64,000 nucleotides of DNA from Aeromonas tecta (lineage in GTDB: Bacteria; Pseudomonadota; Gammaproteobacteria; Enterobacterales; Aeromonadaceae). Position numbers and translations under genes: made by a program. Below are positions 1 to 7,543 of the stretch, one piece after another. Location: NCBI RefSeq assembly GCF_000820185.1, contig NZ_CDCA01000020.1, forward strand, positions 62,714-126,713, given 5' to 3'. Below the pieces are notes generated by a model, which was not told the DNA's origin, made no database searches, and saw nothing but the letters and a program-made list of their open reading frames with translations. Numbering within the stretch: position 1 is the stretch's first letter; each line of letters starts with the position of its first letter.

Positions 1-109
1 CCTGCCGCTGTTTGACAAGGGCCTTGCCTGGTTGCTGCCGACCCTGCTGGCCTGCGGCCTCGGCATACTGGTGCGCAGTGGTGACAAGCTAGCTGTCGAA
101 GCCGCCTGA
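1..109 (+). CDS. C-terminal fragment of a membrane protein, possibly BrnQ-type amino acid carrier
   Basis: Only the last 35 codons are in the window, ending at TGA 107-109. The peptide starts LPLFDKGLAWLLPTLLACGL and has one hydrophobic helix followed by a short polar tail. The phrase 'LPL.D.GL.WLLPT' resembles the last transmembrane helix of the LIVCS (BrnQ) sodium/branched-chain amino acid symporters, which is why I suggest that family, but 35 residues are too few to be sure. It is followed directly by a strong bidirectional terminator. Confidence 0.4.
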   Translation, partial: LPLFDKGLAWLLPTLLACGLGILVRSGDKLAVEAA

Positions 110-126
110 TACCCCGACATCGAGAT

Positions 127-163
127 AAAAAAAGAGGCCAGCATCTGCTGGCCTCTTTTTTTG
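127..163. terminator. Bidirectional intrinsic terminator
   Basis: An AAGAGGCCAGCA / TGCTGGCCTCTT stem with a very short loop is flanked by an A-run on the left and a T-run on the right. It can end the plus-strand transporter gene and the minus-strand cheX / small-protein transcript arriving from the right. Confidence 0.85.
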
Positions 164-196
164 TGTGAATCGTCCTACTGAAAAGGACGGCTTGCG

Positions 197-424
197 CTAG
201 AGCACGGAGACCGGCTTAGGTTTGCCAGCCAGGCCATACCAGTGGAACTCGGTCTGGCCGGCATGCCAGCTGAGGGTGGCCCAGGGCTGTTTGGCCTGCC
301 AGCGCGGGAAGTTTATCTGCACGCTGTTGGCCTCGTACTTGTAGATAGAAGTACTGAGCTGGATATCAGACAGGATAAGCAGCAAGACACTACCGATGAC
401 ACTCCATTTCAGCAATTTCCACAT
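197..424 (-). CDS. Small single-pass membrane-anchored protein, unknown function
   Basis: I do not recognise this 75-residue protein. Residues 5-20 form one hydrophobic segment after two lysines (MWKLLK), which suggests an N-in signal anchor. The remaining 50 residues are tryptophan-rich (QPWATLSWHAG, FHWYGLAGKP) and probably periplasmic. It starts 5 bp after the cheX stop on the same strand, so it is probably the last gene of a zur-cheX transcript that ends at the terminator at 127-163. The coding call rests on the operon spacing and the clear membrane segment. No homologous family is claimed. Confidence 0.6.
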   Translation of the reverse strand: MWKLLKWSVIGSVLLLILSDIQLSTSIYKYEANSVQINFPRWQAKQPWATLSWHAGQTEFHWYGLAGKPKPVSVL

Positions 425-429
425 GGCGG

Positions 430-891
430 TTACTCGAAGCAGATTTCGATGGTGGCACGGCCGTAGTCAGAATCGAACGGCATCATGATCTTGGTGCCAT
501 CGGCTCTGTGGGTGATGGTGTGGTTGGGGCCCGAGACGATGATGGGGGTCGCCATGTCAAACTCGTAGCCCTTCTCCCCCAGCATGCGCTTGGCGCCACC
601 GGTCACCATGTTGGTGATCTCGCCCACCATGTCGGTCACTTCCTCATTGAGGGTGGTCGGCGCCTCCCCCAGCATGCGGCGCATGATCTCCAGCGCCAAC
701 CCCTTCTCGAAGCTGATGGAGAGCGAACCACGGGTCTGCGGCCCGACCATGCCGATGAGACCGGAGACATCTCCCCTTGCGAGTTCATCCACCTTGCGTT
801 TGGGGGCGCCCGGCTTGAGCTCCAGCTGGGCCATGGTGGAGAGCACATTGAGCAGCGAGAGCAGGAACGGGTTTACAAAATCAGCCTTCAT
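430..891 (-). CDS. cheX: CheX-family CheY-P phosphatase
   Basis: This 153-residue protein belongs to the CheC/CheX/FliY phosphatase family, which removes phosphate from CheY-P and so helps chemotactic adaptation. The diagnostic helix is the stretch EEVTDMVGEITNMVTGGAKR in the middle, which holds the E-x2-N catalytic pair (E..N in GEITN). Only one such helix is visible, as in CheX; CheC has two. Two ATGs stand in tandem at 894 and 891, and the second is better spaced from AGGAAG. The start overlaps the end of zur by 11 bp, so the two are probably translationally coupled. No other chemotaxis gene is nearby. Its target here could be another response regulator. Confidence 0.85.
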   Translation of the reverse strand: MKADFVNPFLLSLLNVLSTMAQLELKPGAPKRKVDELARGDVSGLIGMVGPQTRGSLSISFEKGLALEIMRRMLGEAPTTLNEEVTDMVGEITNMVTGGAKRMLGEKGYEFDMATPIIVSGPNHTITHRADGTKIMMPFDSDYGRATIEICFE

Positions 892-1339
892 CATGACTTC
901 CTACGGTGGACGAACAGCGCGCACATTGACCGTGCGCCTCTATGGTCTTGTTGGTAATAGTAAAGCCATGCTGGTGTGCCTGCTCGGAAAAGGCGCTGTC
1001 GATGGCCGGATCGTGCAGCTCCACCACGTCTTTGCAGCGATCGCAGATCAGCAGCTGCATCGGGTGGGCATGGTCGAAGTGGCAGCAGAAGATGAAGGCG
1101 TTGAGGGACTCGACCTTGTGGGCAAAGCCCTGCTCGAGCAGGAAATCGAGGGCCCGATAGACGGTCGGCGGCTTGGCATGGGCCTCGGTCTGCTGCAATT
1201 GGGCCAGCAAATCGTAGGCACTGATGGCGTTGCCATGGGCGGCAAGCAGCCGGAAAACCTGGCGGCGGGTGGGGGTGAAACGGATCCCGCGCTGTTCGCA
1301 GAGGCGTTCCGCCCGTAGTAAGAGTTGGTCTTGATTCAT
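881..1339 (-). CDS. zur: Zinc uptake regulator Zur (Fur family)
   Basis: A 152-residue Fur-family repressor that represses zinc uptake genes when loaded with Zn2+. The N-terminal winged helix contains FTPTRRQVFRLL and the signature PPTVYRALDFLLEQGFAHKV. The dimerisation half has the metal ligands CCHFDHAH, the structural site CDRC and a C-terminal CARC pair. The segment ESLNAFIFC is typical of Zur rather than Fur. An upstream in-frame GTG at 1345 would add two residues; the ATG at 1339 is preferred. It reads into cheX with an overlap. Pairing of Zur with a chemotaxis phosphatase is probably a transcriptional convenience. Confidence 0.92.
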   Translation of the reverse strand: MNQDQLLLRAERLCEQRGIRFTPTRRQVFRLLAAHGNAISAYDLLAQLQQTEAHAKPPTVYRALDFLLEQGFAHKVESLNAFIFCCHFDHAHPMQLLICDRCKDVVELHDPAIDSAFSEQAHQHGFTITNKTIEAHGQCARCSSTVGSHDEG

Positions 1340-1714
1340 GATCACGCAGCTACCCTGTCAATTAGCCGGATACTATCACAGGGCCTTGCCCACGCGGCGA
1401 CAAAATTCATTTTCCCGGCCTGCCTCACAGAGTCGTGAACGAGCATGTATTGCGCGCTCGCGCGCCACCACCACATCTGTTTCTGATCACATATCTCGCC
1501 CCGCAAGCCATGACTTAGGGGAGAGCGGAGCCGGTGGCTTATCTCCATACCGCAACGGGAACCACTCCTGCTCGCATCTCTTCCCAGCCATACCGGGCTA
1601 CATGTTCAATTTATTCCTTCGCGTAACAAAAGATGCAACTTCAACGCCATTCAACCCCCATCCAGGCCGACTTACACTGCACTCAATGTAATAGTCATTG
1701 GAAGGATAGTTAAG
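1340..1714. other. Intergenic region between zur and the SDR gene
   Basis: 375 bp between divergent genes. The open frames across it have no recognisable protein features. It should hold the zur promoter and the promoter of the SDR operon, whose ribosome site (GGAAGGATAG) ends just before 1715. I see no convincing Zur box. Confidence 0.5.
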
Positions 1715-2452
1715 ATGAAGAGCAAGACTGTGATCGTGACTGGCGCCTCGAGCGGTATCGGCTTTGCCATTGCGAAGGCCTACCTGGCCCGGGGTTACAA
1801 CGTGGTGGCCAATGCCCGTACCGAGCAAGATCTGGCCCAGCCCGCCGAGCGCCTCGGCGTACCGGATAACCTGCTGCTGGTGGCCGGCGACATCGCCAGA
1901 CCCGAGACGGCAACCGCCCTGTTCGTTCGGGCGCAGCAGCACTTCGGCCGGGTGGATGTGCTGGTGAACAATGCGGGGGTCTTCATCTCCAAGCCCATCG
2001 CAGAATACGACGAGGCCGATATCGAGACCATGTTGGCTACCAACCTCAAGGGTTTCATCTATCCCTCCCAGGCCGCCGCCGCCCACATGCGGGCTCATGG
2101 CGGCGGGCAGATCATCGCCATCACGGCGGCGCTCGCGATGCAGCCCAATGTGAACGTCCCGGCCCTGTTGCCCATCATGGCCAAGGGGGGGCTGAACCAG
2201 GCCGTGCGCGGGCTGGCGCTGGAACTTGCTGAGTCCAACATCATGGTCAATGCCGTCGCCCCCGGCATCATAGCCACCCCGATGCACGGCCAGGATCCAA
2301 CCGTGCTGGAAGCCCTGAAGTCGATGGCGCCGACCCATCGCGTGGGAGAGGTAGAAGACATAGTCCAGGCGGTCATGTATCTGACCGACGCCAGCTTCGT
2401 CACCGGCAGCATCATGGTGGTGGATGGCGGCTCCACCGCCGGCAAGTGGTAA
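1715..2452 (+). CDS. SDR-family protein with a degenerate active site
   Basis: A 245-residue Rossmann-fold protein of the short-chain dehydrogenase/reductase superfamily. The cofactor motif TGASSGIG is at residues 9-16, LVNNAG near residue 90 and the C-terminal VTGSIMVVDGG is typical. The usual YxxxK catalytic pair reads PIMAK, so the tyrosine is a proline, and the preceding serine region (IIAITAALAMQP) also lacks the usual serine. It may bind NAD(P) but is unlikely to catalyse classic SDR chemistry. I recall a subgroup in which this motif reads LASLTK, so the change is probably old rather than an error. A tautomerase gene follows after 10 bp and a LysR gene further on. Confidence 0.85.
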   Translation: MKSKTVIVTGASSGIGFAIAKAYLARGYNVVANARTEQDLAQPAERLGVPDNLLLVAGDIARPETATALFVRAQQHFGRVDVLVNNAGVFISKPIAEYDEADIETMLATNLKGFIYPSQAAAAHMRAHGGGQIIAITAALAMQPNVNVPALLPIMAKGGLNQAVRGLALELAESNIMVNAVAPGIIATPMHGQDPTVLEALKSMAPTHRVGEVEDIVQAVMYLTDASFVTGSIMVVDGGSTAGKW

Positions 2453-2462
2453 GGGGAGCACC

Positions 2463-2669
2463 ATGCCTTACGTCAACATCAGGATCACCGACGAGCAGGT
2501 GACAGCAAAGCAGAAGCAGGCGCTGATCGAGGGAGTCACAAGCTTGCTCGAGCGGGTGCTGAACAAGCCCCCGGCCACCACCTTCGTGGTCATCGACGTG
2601 GTCGCGACCGACAACTGGGGGGTGGGCGGCGAAACCGTCTCCGCCCTGCGCCGCCGACAGGGAAAATAG
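2463..2669 (+). CDS. 4-oxalocrotonate tautomerase-like small enzyme
   Basis: A 68-residue member of the tautomerase superfamily. The mature protein begins with the catalytic Pro-1 right after the initiator Met (MPYVNIRITDEQVT), which fixes the start at 2463, preceded by AAGGGGAGCACC. The helix KQKQALIEGVTSLLERVL and the strand TTFVVIDVV fit the beta-alpha-beta fold, although there are sequence differences from true XylH. An upstream in-frame ATG at 2424 lies inside the SDR gene and would bury Pro-1. The SDR stop is 10 bp upstream, so the two are cotranscribed. The substrate is unknown. Confidence 0.85.
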   Translation: MPYVNIRITDEQVTAKQKQALIEGVTSLLERVLNKPPATTFVVIDVVATDNWGVGGETVSALRRRQGK

Positions 2670-2750
2670 GGCTGGTGGGGCTGGTTTGGAGGTATAGAGT
2701 CAGCGCCCTTGCTAGAATGGGGCGCGTTATCACAGGGGAGTCGACGCCGT

Positions 2751-3665
2751 ATGCAACATAACTTGAGCGACATCATGCTCGGCAGCATCGAGCTGTTCTG
2801 CCTCGCCGCCGAGCACCAGAGCTTCACGGTCGCCGCCCAGGAGGCCGGCATCTCGCCGGCGGCGGTGAGCCGGACCATGATGCGGCTGGAGGAACGGCTC
2901 GGCATTCCCCTGTTTATCCGCACCACCCGCCAGGTGCGCCTGACGGACGCAGGGCGCCAGTATGCCGCTCAGTGCCGCGCGGCCCTGGCGCTGCTGCACG
3001 AGGCCGATCAGCAGGCCATGGGGGCCCAGCAGATCCCCGCCGGTAAGGTGCGCATCAGCCTGCCCGCCCCTTATGCCCATTGGCGACTGTTCCCCCGCAT
3101 TGCCCTGTTCCAGCAGCGCTATCCCCTGGTCGAGCTGGAGTTTCACATCAGCACCCACAGCGTCAACGTCTCCCGCGATGACTACGATCTGGCCATCCGC
3201 GGCAGCGAGCTAGCGGACTCGAGCCTGATCGCCCGCAAGCTCGAAGATGCCGAACTGGTGATGGTGGCCTCGCCTAGCTACCTCGATCGGCATCCACCCA
3301 TCAAGAACTGGCAGGGGCTCGCCGACCATCAGTGCCTTGGTTTCATCCTGCCAGGCAGCGGACGCCCCGCCCCCTGGCTGCTCAGGGTTGACGGAATGCA
3401 ACAGGAGGTTGCCGTCGGTGGCGGCGCCCTCTGCTCGGAGGATTATCTCGGTGGTCTCTCCCTGGCCAAGGGGGGCATCGGCATCTACCAGATGTACCGC
3501 TTCGTGGTGGCGGATGCCCTGCAACGCGGTGAGCTGCAGGAAGTCTTGCCCACCTGCAACGACGCCACCCGTCCCTTCTACCTCATCTATCCACAGGCCA
3601 ACTTCATGCCCCTCTGCGTGCGGGTCTTCATGGACTTCGTGCTGGAACAGCTGCGCCAGCCCTGA
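2751..3665 (+). CDS. LysR-family transcriptional regulator
   Basis: A 304-residue regulator with an N-terminal winged helix (IELFCLAAEHQSFTVAAQEAG, then SPAAVSRTMMRLEERLGIPLF) and a two-lobed effector domain. I start it at ATG 2751, behind AGGGGAG; an in-frame start at 2709 has no ribosome site and the downstream ATG 2775 is also possible. The gene is codirectional with the SDR/tautomerase pair and separated by about 80 bp, so it may respond to their substrate, but LysR genes more often sit divergent from their targets, so the link is an inference. Confidence 0.88.
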   Translation: MQHNLSDIMLGSIELFCLAAEHQSFTVAAQEAGISPAAVSRTMMRLEERLGIPLFIRTTRQVRLTDAGRQYAAQCRAALALLHEADQQAMGAQQIPAGKVRISLPAPYAHWRLFPRIALFQQRYPLVELEFHISTHSVNVSRDDYDLAIRGSELADSSLIARKLEDAELVMVASPSYLDRHPPIKNWQGLADHQCLGFILPGSGRPAPWLLRVDGMQQEVAVGGGALCSEDYLGGLSLAKGGIGIYQMYRFVVADALQRGELQEVLPTCNDATRPFYLIYPQANFMPLCVRVFMDFVLEQLRQP

Positions 3666-4082
3666 GTCAGCCCTGAGCCAAGGATGCGACCACTCAGGAG
3701 GCAGCGTCATGGGGTCGGACCGAGCCTTGATCAAAAATGGCCCAATAAGCCAATAGAAACGATATTGGGCCAACGCCATGATCGGGCAACCGGCCAGCTT
3801 GGCGCCGATGTCGGCGCCTTTCCCCGACATCCCATGCCAGACATCCAGCAAGACAGACCCAGGCCGGACTGGATCAGGTTCTTCTGCGGCCGGATCGCCG
3901 GTTTTCCTGCCAAAAATGGGCGATTCAGGCTAAACTATCGCGCTTTGCGGGCAGATAGCGACGTGCCAGTCGCGATGGCCACGCCCTCATATTACGCACC
4001 CCAGGGTGCAGCCCAGCCGCCTCGGTCAGCCGAGGGCTGGTGCGATAATCGCTAGTTTGAAACAGGTTGAAAACGGTTAAGC
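3666..4082. other. Intergenic region with a 10-bp inverted repeat
   Basis: 417 bp between the LysR gene and dusA without a convincing gene. A perfect inverted repeat TGGCCCAATA (3738-3747) / TATTGGGCCA (3763-3772) has a 15-base loop and no T-run, so it could be an operator or a weak hairpin. The dusA promoter must lie in the right part; I could not place -35/-10 boxes with confidence. Confidence 0.5.
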
Positions 4083-5135
4083 ATGGCTCAAGCACAGATC
4101 TCCGACACACAAGACGACGCTCGGCTCACCCCACAATATCAGGGTACCCCGAGTGCCCAGCGGTTCTCCATCGCCCCCATGCTGGACTGGACCGATCGGC
4201 ATTGCCGCTATTTTCATCGGCTGATGACTCGTCAGACGCTGCTTTATACCGAGATGGTTACCACCGGCGCCATCATCCACGGTAAAGGCGATTATCTGGG
4301 CTACAGCGAGCAGGAGCACCCGATCTCCCTGCAGCTGGGTGGCAGCAACCCGGTGGATCTGGCCCGCTGCGCCAAGCTCGCCGAAGAGCGCGGCTATGAC
4401 GAGATCAACCTGAACGTGGGCTGCCCGTCCGATCGGGTCCAGAACGGCCGTTTCGGCGCCTGCCTGATGGGAGAGCCCGCCCTGGTCGCCGATTGCGTCA
4501 AGGCGATGCGCGACGTGGTCGACATCCCTGTGACGGTCAAGACCCGCATCGGCATCGACGAGCAGGACTCCTACGAATTCTTGCAAGCCTTCATCGAGCA
4601 GGTGCGCGACGCCGGTTGCGAGACCTTCATCGTCCACGCCCGCAAGGCCTGGCTGAGCGGCCTGAGCCCCCGTGAGAACCGCGAGATCCCGCCGCTGGAC
4701 TACCCGCGCGTCTATCGGGTCAAGCAGGACTATGCCAATCTGACCATTGCCCTCAACGGCGGCGTGACCAGTCTGGAGCAGACCCTCGAACATCTGCAGC
4801 ATGTGGATGGGGTCATGATGGGCCGCGAGGCCTACCAGAACCCTTACCTGCTGGCGCAGGTGGACAACCTGCTGTTCGGGCAGAATCGGGATCTGCCGAG
4901 CCGCCACGAGGTGGTGCGGATGATGCTGCCTTACATGGAGCAGGAGCTGGCCAAGGGCAACTACCTCTCCCACATGACCCGCCACATGCTGGGCCTGTTC
5001 CAGAACATGCAGGGCGCCCGCGCCTGGCGTCGTCACCTGAGCGAGAACGCCTGCAAGCAGGGTGCCGGCATCCAGGTGGTGCTGGATGCCATGGCCAAGG
5101 TGCCGGAGTTCGCCCAACCCGAGACGGTGGAATAA
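4083..5135 (+). CDS. dusA: tRNA-dihydrouridine synthase A
   Basis: A 350-residue flavin enzyme that reduces U20/U20a in the D-loop of tRNA. The TIM-barrel start [20 protein letters not shown] and the substrate loop around [12 protein letters not shown] are typical of DusA; the catalytic cysteine is in [23 protein letters not shown]-binding elements ([25 protein letters not shown]) follow in order. The length matches the family. The start is preceded by a GGTTAAGC stretch with a weak ribosome site, so a slightly different start is possible. The stop is 3 bp before a 49-residue membrane protein. Confidence 0.95.
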   Translation: MAQAQISDTQDDARLTPQYQGTPSAQRFSIAPMLDWTDRHCRYFHRLMTRQTLLYTEMVTTGAIIHGKGDYLGYSEQEHPISLQLGGSNPVDLARCAKLAEERGYDEINLNVGCPSDRVQNGRFGACLMGEPALVADCVKAMRDVVDIPVTVKTRIGIDEQDSYEFLQAFIEQVRDAGCETFIVHARKAWLSGLSPRENREIPPLDYPRVYRVKQDYANLTIALNGGVTSLEQTLEHLQHVDGVMMGREAYQNPYLLAQVDNLLFGQNRDLPSRHEVVRMMLPYMEQELAKGNYLSHMTRHMLGLFQNMQGARAWRRHLSENACKQGAGIQVVLDAMAKVPEFAQPETVE

Positions 5136-5138
5136 GCC

Positions 5139-5288
5139 ATGTATCGCTTCACCGGCTCCTGGCTGCACAAGGCGATCGTTCGCCTCTGCGCCGGCCTGCT
5201 CGCCATCCTCGGCATCAAGCTCAGCGCCTTCTACCTGCTCGGGCTCGTGGTCGTACTGGGGCTGCACAAGGATCAACTGCTGGGCTAA
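5139..5288 (+). CDS. 49-residue membrane protein downstream of dusA
   Basis: ATG 5139 to TAA 5286-5288 encodes MYRFTGSWLHKAIVRLCAGL, then a hydrophobic stretch and a short end HKDQLLG. It begins 3 bp after the dusA stop and ends just before a strong terminator, which makes a coupled two-gene operon likely. One long or two short transmembrane helices fit. I do not recognise a family. It is easily missed because of its size. Confidence 0.6.
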   Translation: MYRFTGSWLHKAIVRLCAGLLAILGIKLSAFYLLGLVVVLGLHKDQLLG

Positions 5289-5317
5289 TGCTCCGTCGTG
5301 ACGCCGTAGCAAGATGC

Positions 5318-5347
5318 AAAAAGCCGGAACCATGTTCCGGCTTTTTG
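5318..5347. terminator. Bidirectional terminator after dusA operon
   Basis: AAAAAGCCGGAAC / GTTCCGGCTTTTT with a CAT loop. It ends the plus-strand dusA operon and the minus-strand gene at 5371-5796. Confidence 0.9.
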
Positions 5348-5370
5348 ATATACGGCTGACGTCGCTCGGG

Positions 5371-5796
5371 CTACTCGCTCAGCTCCACGAACTGCAGCTC
5401 GGGGGGCGACGAGGTCAGCACGTCGGCGCAGTAATCCCAGGTCGAGATGCGATAGTGCTGCAGATCCTCGTCCAGATGCAGGCCATCGGATTCCTGATGG
5501 AACCAGCTGGCGAAGCGGGACGGGGTGATCAGCTGGATCTGCTCCTCGATGGTATGACTGTCGCGCCCCTCCGCCAGATCGCAGTCTTCCATCACGCGCA
5601 CCGCGAAGATGTGGCGGAAACTGACCCGGCACAGCGGCTGCGGCGGCAGATCGATGCTGCGTGCGCGGCCCAGCATGACCACCAGGCTATCGCCCCAGAT
5701 ATCCTGATGCAACTCGGCCACGACCAGGCCGGGGGGAAGTTGGCGGGACGGTGCCCAAGGCACGGCCACCTGCCGAATGGCATTCTTCTGTTCCAT
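5371..5796 (-). CDS. Hypothetical protein, 141 residues
   Basis: I do not recognise this soluble protein. It is acidic (many D/E, end LQFVELSE) with no signal peptide or membrane segment. Two ATGs stand in tandem (5799, 5796); the second is six bases from GAGG and is chosen, and a longer in-frame start at 5823 lacks a ribosome site. It is a single gene between the terminator at 5318 and hupA. The coding signal is the long open frame with good ribosome site and GC-rich third positions. No function is proposed. Confidence 0.65.
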   Translation of the reverse strand: MEQKNAIRQVAVPWAPSRQLPPGLVVAELHQDIWGDSLVVMLGRARSIDLPPQPLCRVSFRHIFAVRVMEDCDLAEGRDSHTIEEQIQLITPSRFASWFHQESDGLHLDEDLQHYRISTWDYCADVLTSSPPELQFVELSE

Positions 5797-5865
5797 CATC
5801 CACCTCACTACAGCGCATGCCATATCCTGAGTGTATCTGAAACAAATTATGCTGACGATGGCAAC

Positions 5866-5890
5866 AAAAAACCCGGCATTAGCCGGGTTT
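5866..5890 (-). terminator. Terminator of hupA
   Basis: AAACCCGGC / GCCGGGTTT hairpin 20 bp beyond the hupA stop, with a T-run on the minus strand. Confidence 0.9.
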
Positions 5891-5910
5891 CATTCGATAA
5901 CTTTACGCGA

Positions 5911-6183
5911 TTACTTGACGGCGTCTTTCAGCGCCTTGCCTGCCACAAAGGACGGCACATTGGCGGCTGCAATCTGGATCTCTTTACCAGTTTGCGGGTT
6001 GCGGCCGGTGCGGCCTGCACGATGGTTTACCTTGAAGGTACCAAAACCCACCAACTGAACGGCATCGCCCTCTTTCAGGCTCTGGGTAATACCATTGATG
6101 ATCTCTTCCAGAGCCACTTTGGCCTGAGCTTTGCTCAGGTCAGCTTTGGCGGCAATTGCATCGACAAGTTGAGCTTTGTTCAT
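5911..6183 (-). CDS. hupA: DNA-binding protein HU, alpha type
   Basis: A 90-residue nucleoid protein that bends DNA as a dimer. The sequence begins [20 protein letters not shown], contains the DNA-arm signature [18 protein letters not shown] and ends in GKALKDAVK, very close to E. coli HupA over its full length. An in-frame ATG at 6207 would add eight residues not found in the family; 6183 follows AAAGGAAATGTT. It is transcribed alone and has its own terminator. Confidence 0.95.
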   Translation of the reverse strand: MNKAQLVDAIAAKADLSKAQAKVALEEIINGITQSLKEGDAVQLVGFGTFKVNHRAGRTGRNPQTGKEIQIAAANVPSFVAGKALKDAVK

Positions 6184-6524
6184 AACATTTCCTTTATGAT
6201 CGGGCATTTAGCACCGGGCCACTCTATTCAAAAAAAAACACTCAGGCAAAGGCTTTATCAGCCGGATTGGCTTGAATGCTGGGGTTTTCATCAAGATCTG
6301 CGGAAATAGTCACATATATCACCCCTTCGTCGTCATTCATGACCCGGAAGTGGCGAGCAAATGATGGGGACTTGTATGCAAACCCCCATCTGATGTAACA
6401 ATATCCCCACACTCCTATTGACGGTCAACAGTATTTTCCCTAGTTATAGGGAGGTGTCGTCAGTCGATGAGAATGACCGGAGGCTGCAGCCATAGCGCCG
6501 CATGCCCATGCCCACGGAGGGACT
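6184..6524. other. Divergent promoter region hupA / rsd
   Basis: 341 bp between two divergent genes for nucleoid/RNA-polymerase regulators. The part near 6205-6260 is AT-rich, as expected for a strong hupA promoter. The part near 6420-6450 is AT-rich and precedes rsd. No gene is seen. Confidence 0.5.
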
Positions 6525-7007
6525 ATGTTAACTGAACTGGAAAAAACCAAGCGCGCATTGGCAGGAAAGCACCGAGCAATTGATGACTGGCTGGATGCCA
6601 GGCAGGCGTTGCTGGTCGAGTACATGCGACTGGCCGGGCTCATGCCTGCCCGCTCAAAGCAACGCTCCCTCCCGAGTCACGTCGAGTTGCAGCGCTTCTG
6701 CGAACAGCTGGTCGACTACGTCAGTGCCGGTCACTTCGAGATCTACAACCACGTGGTGACCGCTTTTGAACAAGCCAGCGGTGACACACTGGAGCTGGCC
6801 AAGCGCATCTATCCCCATATCCGGGCCGGCACCGAATTTGCCCTGGAGTTCAACGACAAGTACAGCAATGCCGACGAGGCGCAACTATTGCAGCTCGATG
6901 ACGATCTGAACCAGCTGGGGCCGGTACTGGAAGACAGGTTCAAACAGGAAGATCGACTGGTCAAGGCGCTGCAGGTAGTCGAATCGCTCAGCCACCCCCA
7001 GGTCTGA
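6525..7007 (+). CDS. rsd: Regulator of sigma D (Rsd/AlgQ family)
   Basis: A 160-residue all-helical anti-sigma-70 protein that binds region 4 of sigma-70 in stationary phase. The start MLTELEKTKRALAGKHRAID, the segment DDWLDARQALLVEYMRLAGL and the signature FCEQLVDYVSAGHFEIYNHV match Rsd/AlgQ. The length is the family's. The ATG follows ACGGAGGGACT. The gene is followed after 100 bp by a PilZ gene on the same strand. In other gammaproteobacteria rsd stands close to hemE/thiC; those are not here. Confidence 0.9.
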   Translation: MLTELEKTKRALAGKHRAIDDWLDARQALLVEYMRLAGLMPARSKQRSLPSHVELQRFCEQLVDYVSAGHFEIYNHVVTAFEQASGDTLELAKRIYPHIRAGTEFALEFNDKYSNADEAQLLQLDDDLNQLGPVLEDRFKQEDRLVKALQVVESLSHPQV

Positions 7008-7109
7008 TCTCCAATACCGGATCCAACGCAAGATCCTGATGAACAAGCTGGATTACACTTTGGGGCATGACTTGTTAGCACTGCATTCGAACGCAGACCG
7101 GAGATGAGC

Positions 7110-7490
7110 ATGCCCGAGCGCCGCCACTTTACCAGGATCTTCTATTTGACGGCTGCCAAGCTGGTGCAAGGCGTACAGCAATGGCAGACCCAACTCATCG
7201 ACGTCTCCCTGCAAGGTGCCCTGGTGCTCAGACCCGATGCCTGGTCTGGCAGCGACGATCGGGAATACGAGCTCAGCTTTGTGCTTGGCGGCAGTGACAT
7301 CGTCATCAGGATGCAGGTAGAGCTGACCCACGAGGCCAGCAAGAAGCTGGGGTTCTACTGCCACCACATTGACATCGACAGCGCCAGCCACCTCAAGCGG
7401 ATGATCGAGCTGAACGTAGGGGAAGAGCAGCTGTTGTACCGAGAGCTGGAGCAACTGCTACAAGAACATCAGGATCACGCTCAACCTTGA
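7110..7490 (+). CDS. PilZ-domain c-di-GMP receptor
   Basis: A 126-residue single-domain PilZ protein. The cyclic di-GMP signature is complete: the RRxxxR box (ERRHFTR) at the N-terminus and DVSLQGAL for the D/NxSxxG box. After the beta-barrel comes a helix (ASHLKRMIELNV) and an acidic/glutamine-rich tail. ATG 7110 is six bases from GGAG; ATG 7104 touches the GGAG. It probably acts as a stand-alone adaptor for motility or biofilm control, partner unknown. Confidence 0.9.
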   Translation: MPERRHFTRIFYLTAAKLVQGVQQWQTQLIDVSLQGALVLRPDAWSGSDDREYELSFVLGGSDIVIRMQVELTHEASKKLGFYCHHIDIDSASHLKRMIELNVGEEQLLYRELEQLLQEHQDHAQP

Positions 7491-7506
7491 GCCTGAGTGC
7501 CACAAC

Positions 7507-7534
7507 GAAAAAGGAGCGCCAATGCGCTCCTTTT
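7507..7534. terminator. Bidirectional terminator between PilZ gene and radA
   Basis: AAAAAGGAGCGC / GCGCTCCTTTTT with a short loop between convergent genes. Confidence 0.9.
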
Positions 7535-7543
7535 TGCTGCCTG

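Noticed and set aside
4077-5333. Minus-strand open frame of 418 codons across dusA
   Set aside because: Antisense shadow of dusA caused by high GC; no recognisable protein features.
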